Source of the DNA: Sporothrix humicola
Lineage: Eukaryota > Ascomycota > Sordariomycetes > Ophiostomatales > Ophiostomataceae
Length of the DNA: 64,000 nucleotides
Assembly (NCBI GenBank): GCA_021396245.1
Contig: WNYE01000095.1
Coordinates: 91,227 to 155,226 of the forward strand
Direction of reading: 5' to 3'
The position numbers and the translations under genes were made by a program. The notes beneath the pieces are model-generated. The model had not been told where the DNA came from and made no database searches. It was given only the letters and a program-made list of their open reading frames with translations. This document shows positions 9,795 through 21,149 of the stretch, in pieces (within the stretch, counting starts at the first letter, position 1; every line of letters starts with the position of its first letter).

Positions 9795-12700
9795 TGGCGG
9801 TTGTGTCCGTTCAAGTACTCCGTACTCTCTGTGCGCCGTGCGCCGTGGAGTCGTCACCTTTTGCGTTTGTCAAATGAAAAGAGTCGCAAATGAAAGCAAG
9901 AAGGAGAACAGACAAGAGCGACAAAAAGCGACAGCGACACGGACCACGTCAAGTGGAGGACACGAGTGGATGTGCAAAGGATTGTGGGAAGAGTGAGAGA
10001 AAGGAAAGAGGAGACGATGTCCGACTCGACAACTCGATTCGTGGTTCTCGTCTCTTTTTGTCTTTTTTTCGTCTTTTCACTGCAGTCTTCTCCACAAAAT
10101 CCAAACAGCCGGGTAAGTTGGGGGTTGAGGAGAGAAGTCACTGTCAGAAAAGGGAAAAAGATGGCAGGAAAGGAGGAAGGAAGGAGGAGCTGACGAGGAG
10201 ACGACGACTCGAAAGAGGGGGCGTGCAAAGTGCAAAAGTAAAGTATTCCCGTGCTCTGTTCCAGGGTGCAATGGGAAGGTGCAGGTTGCAAGGGTGCCGG
10301 CCAGGGTGCTACTCTGAGAAATGCCAGGCGAGCCAGAGCCAGGGTCTGACAGCGGAGGTGTGAGACCTCTGGAGGAGACGAGTCGAAGGTAACTTTGATT
10401 TGCGAGGCGGAGTCTGGGAGAGAAAGCAAAAGCGGGACAAGACAGAAACCAAGACAAGACGAGAACAGGCTAGGCTATTAAAAGATCGGTGACGGGTGAT
10501 GGGCGCACTTGTAACGTGCAAGAGTACAATTCCGTGTAAGTCGGAGGAATGAAAAGTGGAAAGAGGGGACACTAAGAGAAGAAGAAACAAGTCGAACATG
10601 TCGAGGAAAAGAAGTCGAACAAGTCGAAGCAGAGTCTGTACACGTTGACCACGAGACTTGTCAAAGACGTTGACCGACGCGGTGCCGTTGAGGGGAGCGG
10701 AAGAGTAATACACAGTACACAGTTTTGTTGAACCCAAACTCTTCTGTGTCCCAATCCAGGCCGTCAATTGACAAAAGAGGGTGTGCAGCCCCGGAACACA
10801 AGGTGGAGGGATCAAGACAAACGAGGAAAGAGGAGACGAGAGCGACAAGGGCGGATAAGGGCAACAGAAAGAGAACCAAGAAAACCAATATTCTGACAAT
10901 TCAAAAGTGTAATGGTGGGTACAACGTATTCTTGCTTGTCCCTTTCAGGGCCAACCCTGGGCGAGGCTGCGGCCAGAACAGTGCCTGGGAGACACGATGC
11001 AACCTGGGTCTGGGGAAAGAGACAAAAGAAGAGGGGGAGGCAAAGAAAGAAAGGAAAGATGTGCAGAGGCAAAGGCAAAAGGGCGAGAAGTTATGTCGGC
11101 CGTCTTGTCTTTTGTCACAAATCAAAGCGACCTAATTTGTGACCTTATTGTGACCTCTTTGAATTTGCCGGCCGCGGAGAGGAAGGAGTGCGACACTCGA
11201 CATACTTTCCTCCGTATTACAGTGCAACACAACGCAAAAAAGAACAAATTCAACCCAGCCTGTCCAGCCCGCCCAGCAAAATAAATGCAAGTCTCCTGCA
11301 CGCCTGCATGTCCAGATGCACGAAGCCGGGGCGGAGAAGCCAGAGACAGACAGAGGCAAGCCAAAGACAAGAGAGGTAAAAAGGCAAAACCCCAGACTCT
11401 ATTGTCAGCTCTCCACAGTCACATCTTGTTCCGTACGACCTTCTTTTTCTTGGTACCACCGAGTCGACTGAAAATGAAAGTGCACATTTTGAATTCAGTA
11501 CGTCCCCAATGAGGTCGACTTTCACTTTGTTTGCCACATTTGTCGTCTCTTCTTTTCTGTGTTGTAGTCGGCCCTGCCGTTGTTTTGCCTCCCCCTTTTC
11601 TGTTCTATGAGTCTTTTATGTACTCTCATTCTTTCTCTCCTTCTTGAGACATTCTCTGCTTTCTTTTTCGTTCTTATGCGAGTAACTTATTTGTTTGTAC
11701 TCTCCTCTCTGTGTTGGTGGCTTGAATAAATGATTCATTTCTTTGCTGGCTGTCGGTGCCGGTGTCGCCGATCTGGGGAGCTGGGGAACGAAATGAAGAA
11801 AAATCAAATTTGCTGGGACCTGGCAGCTGGGACTTACGACTGAGAAAGAGTGACTTGTCATGTTTTGAGAGTACTCCTCTCTGGTTCAGCACATTTCTGA
11901 GAAAGCTTGCCACAAAACAAGGAGAGTGAGCCTCAGAATGCCAAGGCTTTCAAACGAGAAACAAAAAATGAGAAAATGAGGAGACAAAAGACAAGATGAG
12001 GATACAGAAGAGAGCCGCCTCGAGACGAGCAAGGTCTGTCACGAGAAGAAGGAGAATCGAACGTGCCCAGCCCGACGATCTTTGCATTTGCAGGCAGACA
12101 AGCAAGACGAGAGTCCGTCTCTTCAGGCACCTTGTATCTTGTATCCTCTTACCTACTAAAACCATATTCCGAGGTGTGATGTGACCAGGGGACCCGACTT
12201 GGACATTAGCTTCGCGATCTGGGATATCTGGGAATATCTGGTCAATCTGGGTTGATCCTGTGATGCACGAGAAGCACGAAAGGAGGGAACTAAAGAAACT
12301 AAAAACAAGAGCTAGAAGATGAGGCGAACGTCAAGTCAACAGATGGCAGATGCAGTTGGAGGCCGAATGCGAGGAACATCCTACACGCTAATATTCAGTA
12401 ACACCTCCCAAAGTGACAGGTGATGAGATGCCACCCTCCTTTTTCTGTGTCTGTGTTTGCCCCCTGGCGAACTTGAGAGACAAGTCTCGACCCCGACTGT
12501 TGCAGGGAGGGCATCAGCAAAAAGAGCAAAAAGAAAGCAAGACGACGTTGTCTCTCACCCTTTCGTTAAAGACCCTGTAGAGTGTCGGCCTGTCCAGCCC
12601 GCCTCTGCACCCATTTACGTACGACGTATTACGACTGCAACCTTGACGAGAGGAAGAGAGAGACGAGGAGACGAGTACTCCGAAAAGTCCCCTCCATTTG

Positions 12701-15573
12701 ATGCGCCTCTTTTGTGCGCCTCCTCCTCATCCCCATTTTACTTTCTTTTTCCTCGTTTAACTCTTTTGGCCTTTGTCCCGGTCACTTGGGAAGGGGAAGA
12801 GGAGAAGAAGAAGAAAAAAAAAAGCGAGATCTGACAGATGAATAGAAAATGGGGCACTCGTCTGTTTCAACGATTTACATTGCTGGAAATGAAAAGAATA
12901 AACGAAGGCTGCGAATAAAACACGCATGTTTGATTTCTCATTGGCTGTTTCGACGCAATTTTTCAACGCGCGTGACCACCAAAAGAAGGAGGGGAGTGTT
13001 GTCGACGCTGTCGACGCTATTGCTTTTTCTGTTCTCCAGGGCGGCACCCTCGAATAAAAAGAGCTGGACAAATTGAGACGACACATATTTATTCCCCTGC
13101 ATCCTTGGGGAAATCCTTGCGACTCCTATTGGTGAGATGCACTTGCACTTTGGATCTTTTGCCTGCCCTCTCAACTCTTGGCTCGAAACGGAATTAAAGT
13201 CCTCACCGAGAGGCCGTGGGAGAATTTGAATAATGAATGGCTCGTGTCTCTTCATCTTCATCAACAAATCCATCGATTGTTGTCTGTCGTTGTCGATTGT
13301 CGTCGTCTTTGTCTCGCCTCTTTTCACCCTATTACCTAAAAAGTCGTTAAAAATGTCCGTCCGCAGCGCTACAGTGCAAGGCCCGTCGCTAGCCCGCGGG
13401 CACTCCCTCGACGGGCAGAAAATAGGGCCCGCAGGGCAAAAAGACAGGGACAGGGACAAAGGAGATCAGAATGCGAAAGCACTGACAATAAAAGAGGAAA
13501 TCCAAAAGAGGGGAAATGCAGTGAGAATCTGCAGGTTTTCGACAGGCAAAAGGCAATTTACAGTGACCCACAGCCTGACGAGTGTTTCTTGGCGTCTTTG
13601 GAGTCTCATCTTTCGTAGGCGCCGTTGGGCAGCCTTTTTCCATGTTATGGGACGATTTCGCTCGTCGCGATGGCAAGTATTTGCGCGTCTGGGAAAAGCA
13701 AGCTTCATCACACGATGTCTTTTGTGAATAACTGTATTGCCGTCCAACTTGACAAAAGCAAGATAGTCGTCCGGGAATAACGACAAGAAAGAATGAAGAC
13801 GACAAGAAGAGCATCTCGGTGAAGTGAAAGGAATAAAAAGGACGGCCCTGCCTGAGACCCTGTGCTGATCTCTCACAGCCTCCAAACTGCAAAATTGACG
13901 GCGTGCTCCGACAGAGGTCATGGCATGGTCCCTGCGCGTGGACGAGTGCGGCTGTCGCCGACGAGGTGTGTTCAGCTCGCATACGCGTAAAGTGGAAGAA
14001 TGCAAAGAGGCTGTCGCTCGTGTTGTAGCTTATGCTGTCGCTCACCTTGACTGCGAACTCTTGTCTTTTGTCTTTTGTCGTCGCAAGTTTAATGCCCGAC
14101 CTCCGTCTTTTTGTCCGTCTTTTGTCAGAACGCAGAGCACGTCAACTGCGACGCGAAGCACGGCGTGCAGGGTCCATGACTCGTGCACGATGGGGTCATC
14201 GCGGGCTGCCAGATCACGACTGTCACGACTGCGGAGGGTAATACAAAACAAGTATGGAGTAATACCCCGGACTTTGGACTTTAACGGTGCGTGCCATTGT
14301 TTACAAATACACTCTTGCTTGTCTCCAACACCTTGGATTGCTTTGAAAAGGACCGGCCGTGTTTACTAAGGTCTGTTCCCGTTTTTGTCTGCTTCTGTCT
14401 TCTCGACCTGGTATTCCCCATTGTATTGTGACCTGTCATTCTTGTCCCCAGAATACGGCCCAGAATTGCCCAGAATTACCCAAAAGTGCCCCTGGATCCT
14501 TACTTTGCCTCCCGTTTCAATATTTGCAGTCCCAAAGTCGAAGAAGAAGGTCGCACTTTGCCAATGCCAATATTCCAGCACCAGCTTTCAGCTTTGACTC
14601 TGATTGCAACGTATCTCACATCGTATGCGTATTTCGCTTCCAGTTTTTTGTTTGCATCGGGGCATTTATTTCTTGGTATTTGATTTCTGGGATTTCAATC
14701 GTATTCTTCACATCATTCACGGTGCGTTTATTCCGCTCGACCATTTGATTGATGTCTGATTGATGTCTTTGGAGATGCGGAGGTTTTGGTGTTGGCCGAA
14801 GTGTTGTTGCTGTAGTACCTAAAATGGCCTAGCATACAGCGCCACACGCTGTACTTTCAGTGGACAATAGCAGACCAGCAGAACCAACATGCCACTCCCC
14901 CGCTGTAAACCTATGCCCGTCAGAAACCATCAGCACTTAGTTCATCCTTACCCGCGCTGTGGTGGCCTTGTGCCCTTGGTCTCTTTTGCCAATGCATTGT
15001 GCATCGTCCAACGGATGTCTTTTCTGCGACGTCACAACAACATCTCAAGCTTCACCCTCGTACTGTCCTAACTAGATTTAAACCGTTGAATCGGAAATGC
15101 CCAACATTTTTGTGCCTTCACACTTCTACACGGTATTTTGCCCCATTCCCCCAGACGCCCCAGACTTGAACTTTAGCATGTTGGGGCTGCCCCAGGCGCC
15201 GGCCCATCACGTGCAAGATGCCTCGGCTCAGCAGCCAAAAAGCTCCCTTTTTGGGGCCGTCTTGGAGCTATCAACTGCCGTTTCGTTGAGACCAAAGCGA
15301 GACGACCAAGAGCGCGAGGTCGCGAGCTGGGCGGGACGGAAATGCAAAATGGTTGAACTTGAACGAGAGTCGGATCTCCCGTCACAACCTTTTTCGATCA
15401 TCTGAACGTCTCAAAGCAAACAAGATATACGCGCCGTGCATTTGCATCATCTCGTCTAGAGCAATCGAGCTTCTACGACAAACGCCTGTCCATCTCCATC
15501 ACATCTACGTCACCGAATGGACTGACCTCTCCAACACCGCCCTTCCTTTTTTTCCCTCCTCAACACAACCACA

Positions 15574-16809
15574 ATGGCCCGCCGCAAAACATTCCAGGAG
15601 TCCATGGAGCTCATCCCTCTGCCTCCATCATCACCGCCGCCAACCGCTTCCACGCCCTCGACTACCCCCTCCTCCATGACCAACGCCGACGGCAGCAGCA
15701 ATGTCACCCGCTACATGAGCCGCCGCGCCGCCTGGCTGCCGGGCTCCGACCTGCGCAAGGAAATAGACGAGCTGCGCCGCGACCGGCCCGGCTTCCCCGA
15801 CCACCAGGCCGCCTTTGGCGGGCACGTCTATGCGCAGTCCGTGCTGGCTGTGTGCAAGACGCTCGAGCAAGAATCCGCCGCCAATCCGGACAGCCGGACC
15901 GACGTTTCAGGTTTAGGGTTACACTCGATCCACGGATACTTTACGGCCATTGGCAAGCCCGACCGGCCGTTTGTGTACGAGGTGGCCGTCATGACGAGAG
16001 GACGGTCGTTTTTAACGGCGCGTGTCGAGGCGAGACAGCCGCTGGCGCCAAGCCGGGCTGCCCGGCCAGGAGACGTCACAGTGCCCGACGACACCGACTT
16101 TCGGGGAGAGGCGGCTGGTGACACCCCATTAGGATTCGTCTGCTTCACGGCCATTGTCTCGTTTGTCACGCCGCGGCCGCACAGTTTCGGCGCCGACTGC
16201 CACGAAGAGCCCGTCCAACAGCGCTTCCAGTCGATTCTCTCACAACGAGCCCCCTCGGCCTGGGACCCGTCGCCGCCCGTCGACATTGACATTCTGCTGG
16301 CCGTCCTCGAGCGCCGCGACATTGTCGGCTCCTTCCCCATGGTCGACATGAAAAAGGTCGACATGGCCGATTTCAACGAGGACAAGCCGCTGCACGAGCG
16401 CCGCGAGCTGATTCTGTACCGGCTGCTGGCGCCGCTGCCGGCATCGACAACGCCCGAGTGCAACAACCACGTCCTCGTGCACGCCTACGCCGCCGACCGC
16501 AACGGCCTGCTGATGACGGCCAACCACCTCGAGTTCCCGCTCAACGACAAGGTGGCCTCGCTGAGCAACACCTTTGTCATCCACACCAACGTCAACGACA
16601 CCGCCATGACGTACTACCCGACGTCCGAAAACGACAACAACCTGGCCAACGGCTGGTGGGTCCAGGAGGTGTGTTTCCCGCGTGCCGCCGCGGGCCGGGC
16701 CATTATCCTCAACAAGATCTGGAGTCCGCAGGGCCACCACGTGGCGACCGAGTACCAGGACGGATTGTGCATCGCCCAGGAGCGGGCGACGTTTGACTTT
16801 AAGATTTAG
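15574..16809 (+). CDS. acyl-CoA thioesterase II (TesB/ACOT8-like, double hotdog)
   Basis: A single exon of 411 aa. The ATG sits in CACAATGG after a CT-rich leader. After a ~45-residue Pro/Ser-rich N-terminus the first hotdog fold is seen: FGGHVYAQSVLAVCKT, then SIHGYFTAIGKPDRPFVYEV and MTRGRSFLTARVEARQ. The second hotdog contains LVHAYAADRNGLLMTANHLE and ends QEVCFPRAAAGRAI...EYQDGLCIAQE. These match TesB-type enzymes that hydrolyse acyl-CoA to free acid and CoA, often in peroxisomes. The C-terminus is FDFKI, so there is no SKL-type PTS1; a PTS2 was not obvious, and cytosolic location is possible. A ~60-residue insert between hotdog halves is longer than in ACOT8. Confidence 0.9.
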   Translation: MARRKTFQESMELIPLPPSSPPPTASTPSTTPSSMTNADGSSNVTRYMSRRAAWLPGSDLRKEIDELRRDRPGFPDHQAAFGGHVYAQSVLAVCKTLEQESAANPDSRTDVSGLGLHSIHGYFTAIGKPDRPFVYEVAVMTRGRSFLTARVEARQPLAPSRAARPGDVTVPDDTDFRGEAAGDTPLGFVCFTAIVSFVTPRPHSFGADCHEEPVQQRFQSILSQRAPSAWDPSPPVDIDILLAVLERRDIVGSFPMVDMKKVDMADFNEDKPLHERRELILYRLLAPLPASTTPECNNHVLVHAYAADRNGLLMTANHLEFPLNDKVASLSNTFVIHTNVNDTAMTYYPTSENDNNLANGWWVQEVCFPRAAAGRAIILNKIWSPQGHHVATEYQDGLCIAQERATFDFKI

Positions 16810-17300
16810 ACCAGGGGCGGAAGTCACGTAATTTTATAAACCGCAAGATGTGTACAAGGCATCATAATAGGCATAGACCAGGCCGGTCAGACAGACTGGC
16901 ACCCGATCCAAGGAGGCGGTAGACATTGCTGATAGAAGGCAACCGGATACACAGACACACAAGAGACACAAGACACACAATGTACATAGAAAGAAAATCA
17001 GCAATGTAATTCTAGTTATATATCGGTTACCCAAATAAAGGACGAAAAATGAATAGATGCACACGCGCCGTATAATACTAAAGGCGTCTAAGATAAAAAT
17101 GACCCGACAAGTAATTAAGCACATGAGAAAGGTGACAAACGAAATGACAGAAAATGACGTCGAAAAGCAGAACAAACAGAATCCCAGTCAACCAGCCAGG
17201 GCCATCCACGGCCGGCTTGTTTTATATTGTACGCCGGTGAAAAGAACAGAAAGGGAATAAAAGGGCAGGCAGAAACAGAACAGCTCCCTTCGGTCGCTGT
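16810..17300. other. convergent 3' region, no gene seen
   Basis: AT-rich spacer with CA-rich stretches (16945-16985) between the thioesterase and the minus-strand DUF5672 gene. Short ORFs here are AT-biased and carry no recognisable sequence. Confidence 0.6.
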
Positions 17301-18278
17301 CTACTCCTGCTGCTTCAGCTTGCCCGGCGCGGCCAGGGCAATCTCCGGACACCAGTTGGCAATCTCCTCCATGCGCTTCGGCGCATTCTTGTGCACCTTG
17401 TGGTAGCCCAGCGGCGTCTTGCTGTGGCTGACGTGCCAGTCGTGCTGGCAGGCAAAAGTCACCGCTTTCTTAAAGTCGGGCAGGTGCGCGCCCATGCGGT
17501 CCATCTTGCGCGAGAACCAAATGTCCTCGCCGCCCAGGGTCCACGTGCCGGCGGCGGTCTCGTCCTCCCAGTTGTTGGCGGGGTTGGCCAGGATCTCCAT
17601 CATCATGTTGCGGTTGCGCAAACTCAAACCGCCGTTGAACAGTTTTTCTTTCGTATGCAGCGGGGCGGCAATGAAATCCCACTCCAAAAAGTCGTCCATC
17701 GTCTCATACGCATTTCCACAGATCATGGCGTCGGTCTGGAACACGAGGACGTGCTTGGCGGGCTCGAGCTGCTCCCAGAGCCAGGGGCGCGACAGATAGA
17801 CGTTGACGCCGTGGCGGGTGGTCATGTTGAACATGTCGGGGATGATGCGGACGTCGATGGCGCCGCGGGCGACGGCCTGCTGCCAGACGGCGGCCTGGCG
17901 GGTCTCGTTGCTGCCGGTCAGAATGGCATTGGTCTCCTCGGACGTGTAAAAGACAATGGGCCATTCGGGGCCGAGGACGGTGTGGAAGTGCAGGATCAGG
18001 GGCACGAGGCGGGTCGAGTATTGCGTGTCGGAGATGAGGGCGACCTTGTCTTTTATGACGAAGCCGGTCGACGATTCGGCGGCGGCGGGTGCTGGTTTTG
18101 TAAAGATTTTCTAGGACGTTAGACGAGGAGCTCAAAGACAACCGAGTACACTGTAGGGAGTACTCACATCGGTCACCATCTCGTGTGGCGTGAGACGGAT
18201 AATGTAGATAATGGCCAGCAGGCCCAGGGCGATTCCGACGAACCGCCGCGAGATGCCGTAGTCCATGAGGATAGACAT
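17301..18278 (-). CDS. DUF5672 family type II membrane protein (glycosyltransferase-like)
   Basis: Two exons on the minus strand, 18278-18168 and 18110-17301, encode 306 aa. The 57-nt intron has a GTGAGT donor, CTAAC branch and TAG acceptor and joins EMVTD to KIFTKPAP in phase 0. The first exon supplies a single membrane anchor (FVGIALGLLAIIYIIRL) with a short basic N-terminus, so the domain should face the Golgi or ER lumen. The DUF5672 core is clear: VALISDTQYSTRLVPLILHF, HVLVFQTDAMICGN (the DxD-like position is QTD), DFIAAPLH, LFNGGLSLRNRN and GGEDIWFSRKM. The family is considered glycosyltransferase-related, with substrate unknown. GTG at 18005 is internal, not a start. Confidence 0.88.
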
Positions 18279-18285
18279 TGTGATG

Positions 18286-18303
18286 TGAGGTGAGGTGAGG
18301 TGA
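18286..18303. repeat. TGAGG pentamer repeat in 5' leader
   Basis: Three and a half TGAGG units (CCTCA on the coding strand) lie immediately upstream of the DUF5672 start codon, probably within the 5' UTR. Confidence 0.7.
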
Positions 18304-19263
18304 AGTCGAGGTATTAAGGCGAAGAGACAATGTGATGTCAATCACGATGTTGAACTCGCCAACGTCAGGCGCTCGTCGTCAAAGTCAAAGACGAAGCACG
18401 GCGCCCTTTGCGTTGCACACGGGCCGCCAAGACTCTGAAACGGAGGACTCCAAAAGACTGGAAAAGGAGGCTGATGTCGGGTTTTCCGTATTGGTGGGGG
18501 AAGCGGGCACGGGAAAGGAAGCGGAAAGATCAGCACAAAAGTGCAGCGTCGTAGAGGCAAAGAAAACGAGAGTCGGTGATGTTGCAGTCCAAAGTCGTAG
18601 GAGATATCGATGTCAGCAAAGTCAATGCGAATGTCGAATGTCGAGGAGAAAAAGAAAGAGGAAAAAAGAAAAAGAGTCGCGCGTGTCCTCTCTCCAAGAC
18701 GAGTCTAAGCTATTGGAAGGAGAGGAGAGGAAAGAACGAATATTGAAACCCCAAACTGAATAGGGCCGGTCGACAAAAAGAATGAGAATTTGACGCGAGT
18801 TCGAGAAAGGGATGGGACCTAGGAACAAGGACAATGCCAGGGGTGGCCGTCGGGCTTGAAAGGGCTGAATGCTGAAAATGATGAAAGGCTGCAAAATGAA
18901 AAGGGCTGGAACTCTCGGTAGTCTGGGCGGGAAGGCAGGAGTACCAGGGAGTAATACCAGGAGGGCAGGAACGTGCTGACTAGGCTCGAGTGGGCAAAAA
19001 AAGGAGAACAAAAGGGAAAGGTGACAAAAAGGACACAAAGGAAAGAACGGTCTCGACGGCGGCGGCAACCAGCGCGATAGTGTGGAAATCTACGTTTTCG
19101 CTAGAGTCTGCTATTGTCCAGCTACCGGGGAATAGAGATAGCCCCTCCAATGGCTCCAATCGCTCCAATGATGATACCAGAATGATTGTCGAGAACATCT
19201 CCCTCTCCAATAATCCCAAACAAAATGTATCCTGGATCGGACAAGGCGGCTGCAGGGCGCTAG

Positions 19264-19284
19264 TGGATATGGATATGGATATGG
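19264..19284. repeat. GGATAT hexamer repeat
   Basis: Three consecutive GGATAT copies plus a partial fourth, in gene-free DNA. Confidence 0.75.
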
Positions 19285-21149
19285 CTACGGGCGCAGTTTG
19301 CCCCTCTGCCCCTATTCTGTTCCTGGTTTCCAGGTGCCTTGTGTAGAATTGCAGATTTGCCTATCCCCTTTCTCTCTCTGAATATTTCCATTTATTGGGC
19401 GCTGGTTTCCTGTTTGGGACGTGGGATGCAATGCAGGGCCGTTCCAAACGCGCTGAAGGAAGGAGGAAGCGCTTCCACTGTCAGCAGTAAAAGTAATAAA
19501 TAGGGGAAGAATCCTCTACAAAAGGCATCAGCCATCCTCGCGAAGCAATTCAGTCTCGCCAAACCTGATGCTGTTCCAACTTGAACTGGCACAAAATTGA
19601 GAGAAAGAAAAGTGCGCATGTTGCTCAACATGGAGTGTGTCATTTTGAAACGGTCGACCAGTTTGTGTTTTGAGAATGCCCAGTTTGCAGTCACAGTTCG
19701 TGAAGCACAGATTTCCGCGGCTCAAAAAATAGAACGATAGCGCGAAAAGGGTAGACAGGGGGGCTGGCCGGGCGTATCCTCGCCAAAACGGTAGTGGACT
19801 GCAACTGAGACCGTAGCATCGTCGTGCTGTAAGCCTGTGAGAGAAACGGATATTTACAATGTGCATTGTCGAACACGAGAAAACAAACAACCAAGCTCTT
19901 GTAAGAAGTCCAAAGTACGACGTAGAAACGCCGGTTCTTGGCCTGGACGGTCTGGGCCGTCTGTGAGTTTTTTGGGGGGGTTCTCGGTTTTTTTTCTTGG
20001 GTCGCCTCAGCCTCACGTCGTTCTCCGGCTGATTTCCCGCGTCGTATTACGGTGGGATGGTGGCACCCAAAACCAAAAGGGGATTATTATTGAAGCTGCA
20101 ATTGCCATTCTGTCAATTTCGTTCATCTGTCGCGTTTGTGGCGTGCAAAATACGTCAGTTTCGGCGGTAGTTGTGGCTCTGGCAGTTGATAAATTACGAG
20201 CTGTTTGCCCATCTCTGTACTCTTCTGCGCCTGCAAATTAATTGCCTAGATACTTTGACGCTGTGCGATACTTTGTACAGAGAACTATCGAACACTCGGT
20301 CGCTCGATATTGGGCCAGCTTCCAGCCAAGCCTTCAGCCCAGTTTTTTTCACGATTGCCAAGAAAAACGTTTGCAGGGCGATGTTCTCCTTGGGACCTTA
20401 CCCTCCTTACCTGGGACGAAAGTGGGTGGCGCCAGCCCCCTGTACCTGTAAGATACTTGCCAGACTGTGGGTGTAGGCCTGTTCGTCAAGTACCCCTACA
20501 ACACCACCCGTCTCAGCACGCGTTTTAGCTTGGCAGTTCCAATTTACGAGGTCCAGCCCTTGCGACGCACGTTTTTGAGAACTCCGTTTATTGCGACGTT
20601 GGACCTGCAAAGGAAGGCGTTCTGTAATTATCAAGAGGATACGGAGAGCTTCGTAAGATACTATGTATTACTCCGTACTTTCTTTGATCAAATCATTAAA
20701 CGACGGCGACAGACAACGAAATACTACAGCCTGCCACGATGCAATCAGGCCGCGACGGCATGTCATTCCCTCAGTTTAATTACGGCCACATGTCTCAGTA
20801 ATGCGTGCGTCACACAAGCACGGTGTCTGTCTCAATGCCTCCATTCCTTTGAGGTAGCATGAGAGAGAACAAAAGACAAAGAATGAGAAAAAAATCAAGG
20901 AATTAGGAGAGCACAAAGACAAAATCAGAGACACCGCGAGGGAACGAGTCGCGCCACAACACCATTGCCGTTGGATTTGTCTTGTCTTGACTCTTGAGAA
21001 TTCACTGAGAAGGATTCAGATAAGCTGACGGCGGTCATTAAACTGCGCGTTTTCGCGACTGCGAAGGAACAAAACGGTGGCATGCAATTTCGTTTCGTGA
21101 CTGTCTTCTTTGAGCTTTAGCATACATTCATAAAGTCCTCTCCCTCCCC

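Larger units (their letters stand above)
9015..15573. other. 6.5-kb gene-free region with strand-asymmetric composition
   Basis: No ORF here resembles a protein family. From about 9050 to 11,400 the plus strand is strongly purine-rich (GA, GACAAGA and AAAGAG words), so the minus strand is CT-rich like a fungal leader. From about 11,500 and again after 12,700 the bias flips in patches. Low stop-codon density on the CT-rich strand explains overlapping minus-strand ORFs such as 10309-10899 and 13389-14045. The simplest reading is promoter plus long spliced leader of the minus-strand gene at 7587-9014 and, near 15.5 kb, the CT-rich leader of the thioesterase gene. A non-coding RNA is possible. 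Confidence 0.45.
18279..21149. other. 2.9-kb gene-poor region
   Basis: No convincing gene. The first kilobase is purine-rich on the plus strand, consistent with leader and promoter of the minus-strand DUF5672 gene. The rest is mixed, with scattered short ORFs of no recognisable sequence. It includes a GGATAT repeat at 19264 and GTATTACTCC-type words near 18948 and 20665. Confidence 0.45.

Noticed and set aside
10309..10899. 196-codon minus-strand ORF in the gene-free region
   Set aside because: Sequence is Ser/Leu/Phe/Pro-rich as expected from translating CT-rich DNA, where stop codons are rare.
13354..13727. Plus-strand ORF starting MSVRSATVQG after a CT-rich stretch
   Set aside because: Leader-like context was tempting, but the protein shows no recognised motif, and overlapping ORFs are open on the minus strand for the same compositional reason.
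13389..14045. 218-codon minus-strand ORF
   Set aside because: Overlaps another open frame on the same strand and has no protein-like organisation.
15908..15919. TTTAGGGTTA, resembling telomere repeat
   Set aside because: A single copy inside the thioesterase coding frame, encoding part of SGLGLHSI; no tandem array.
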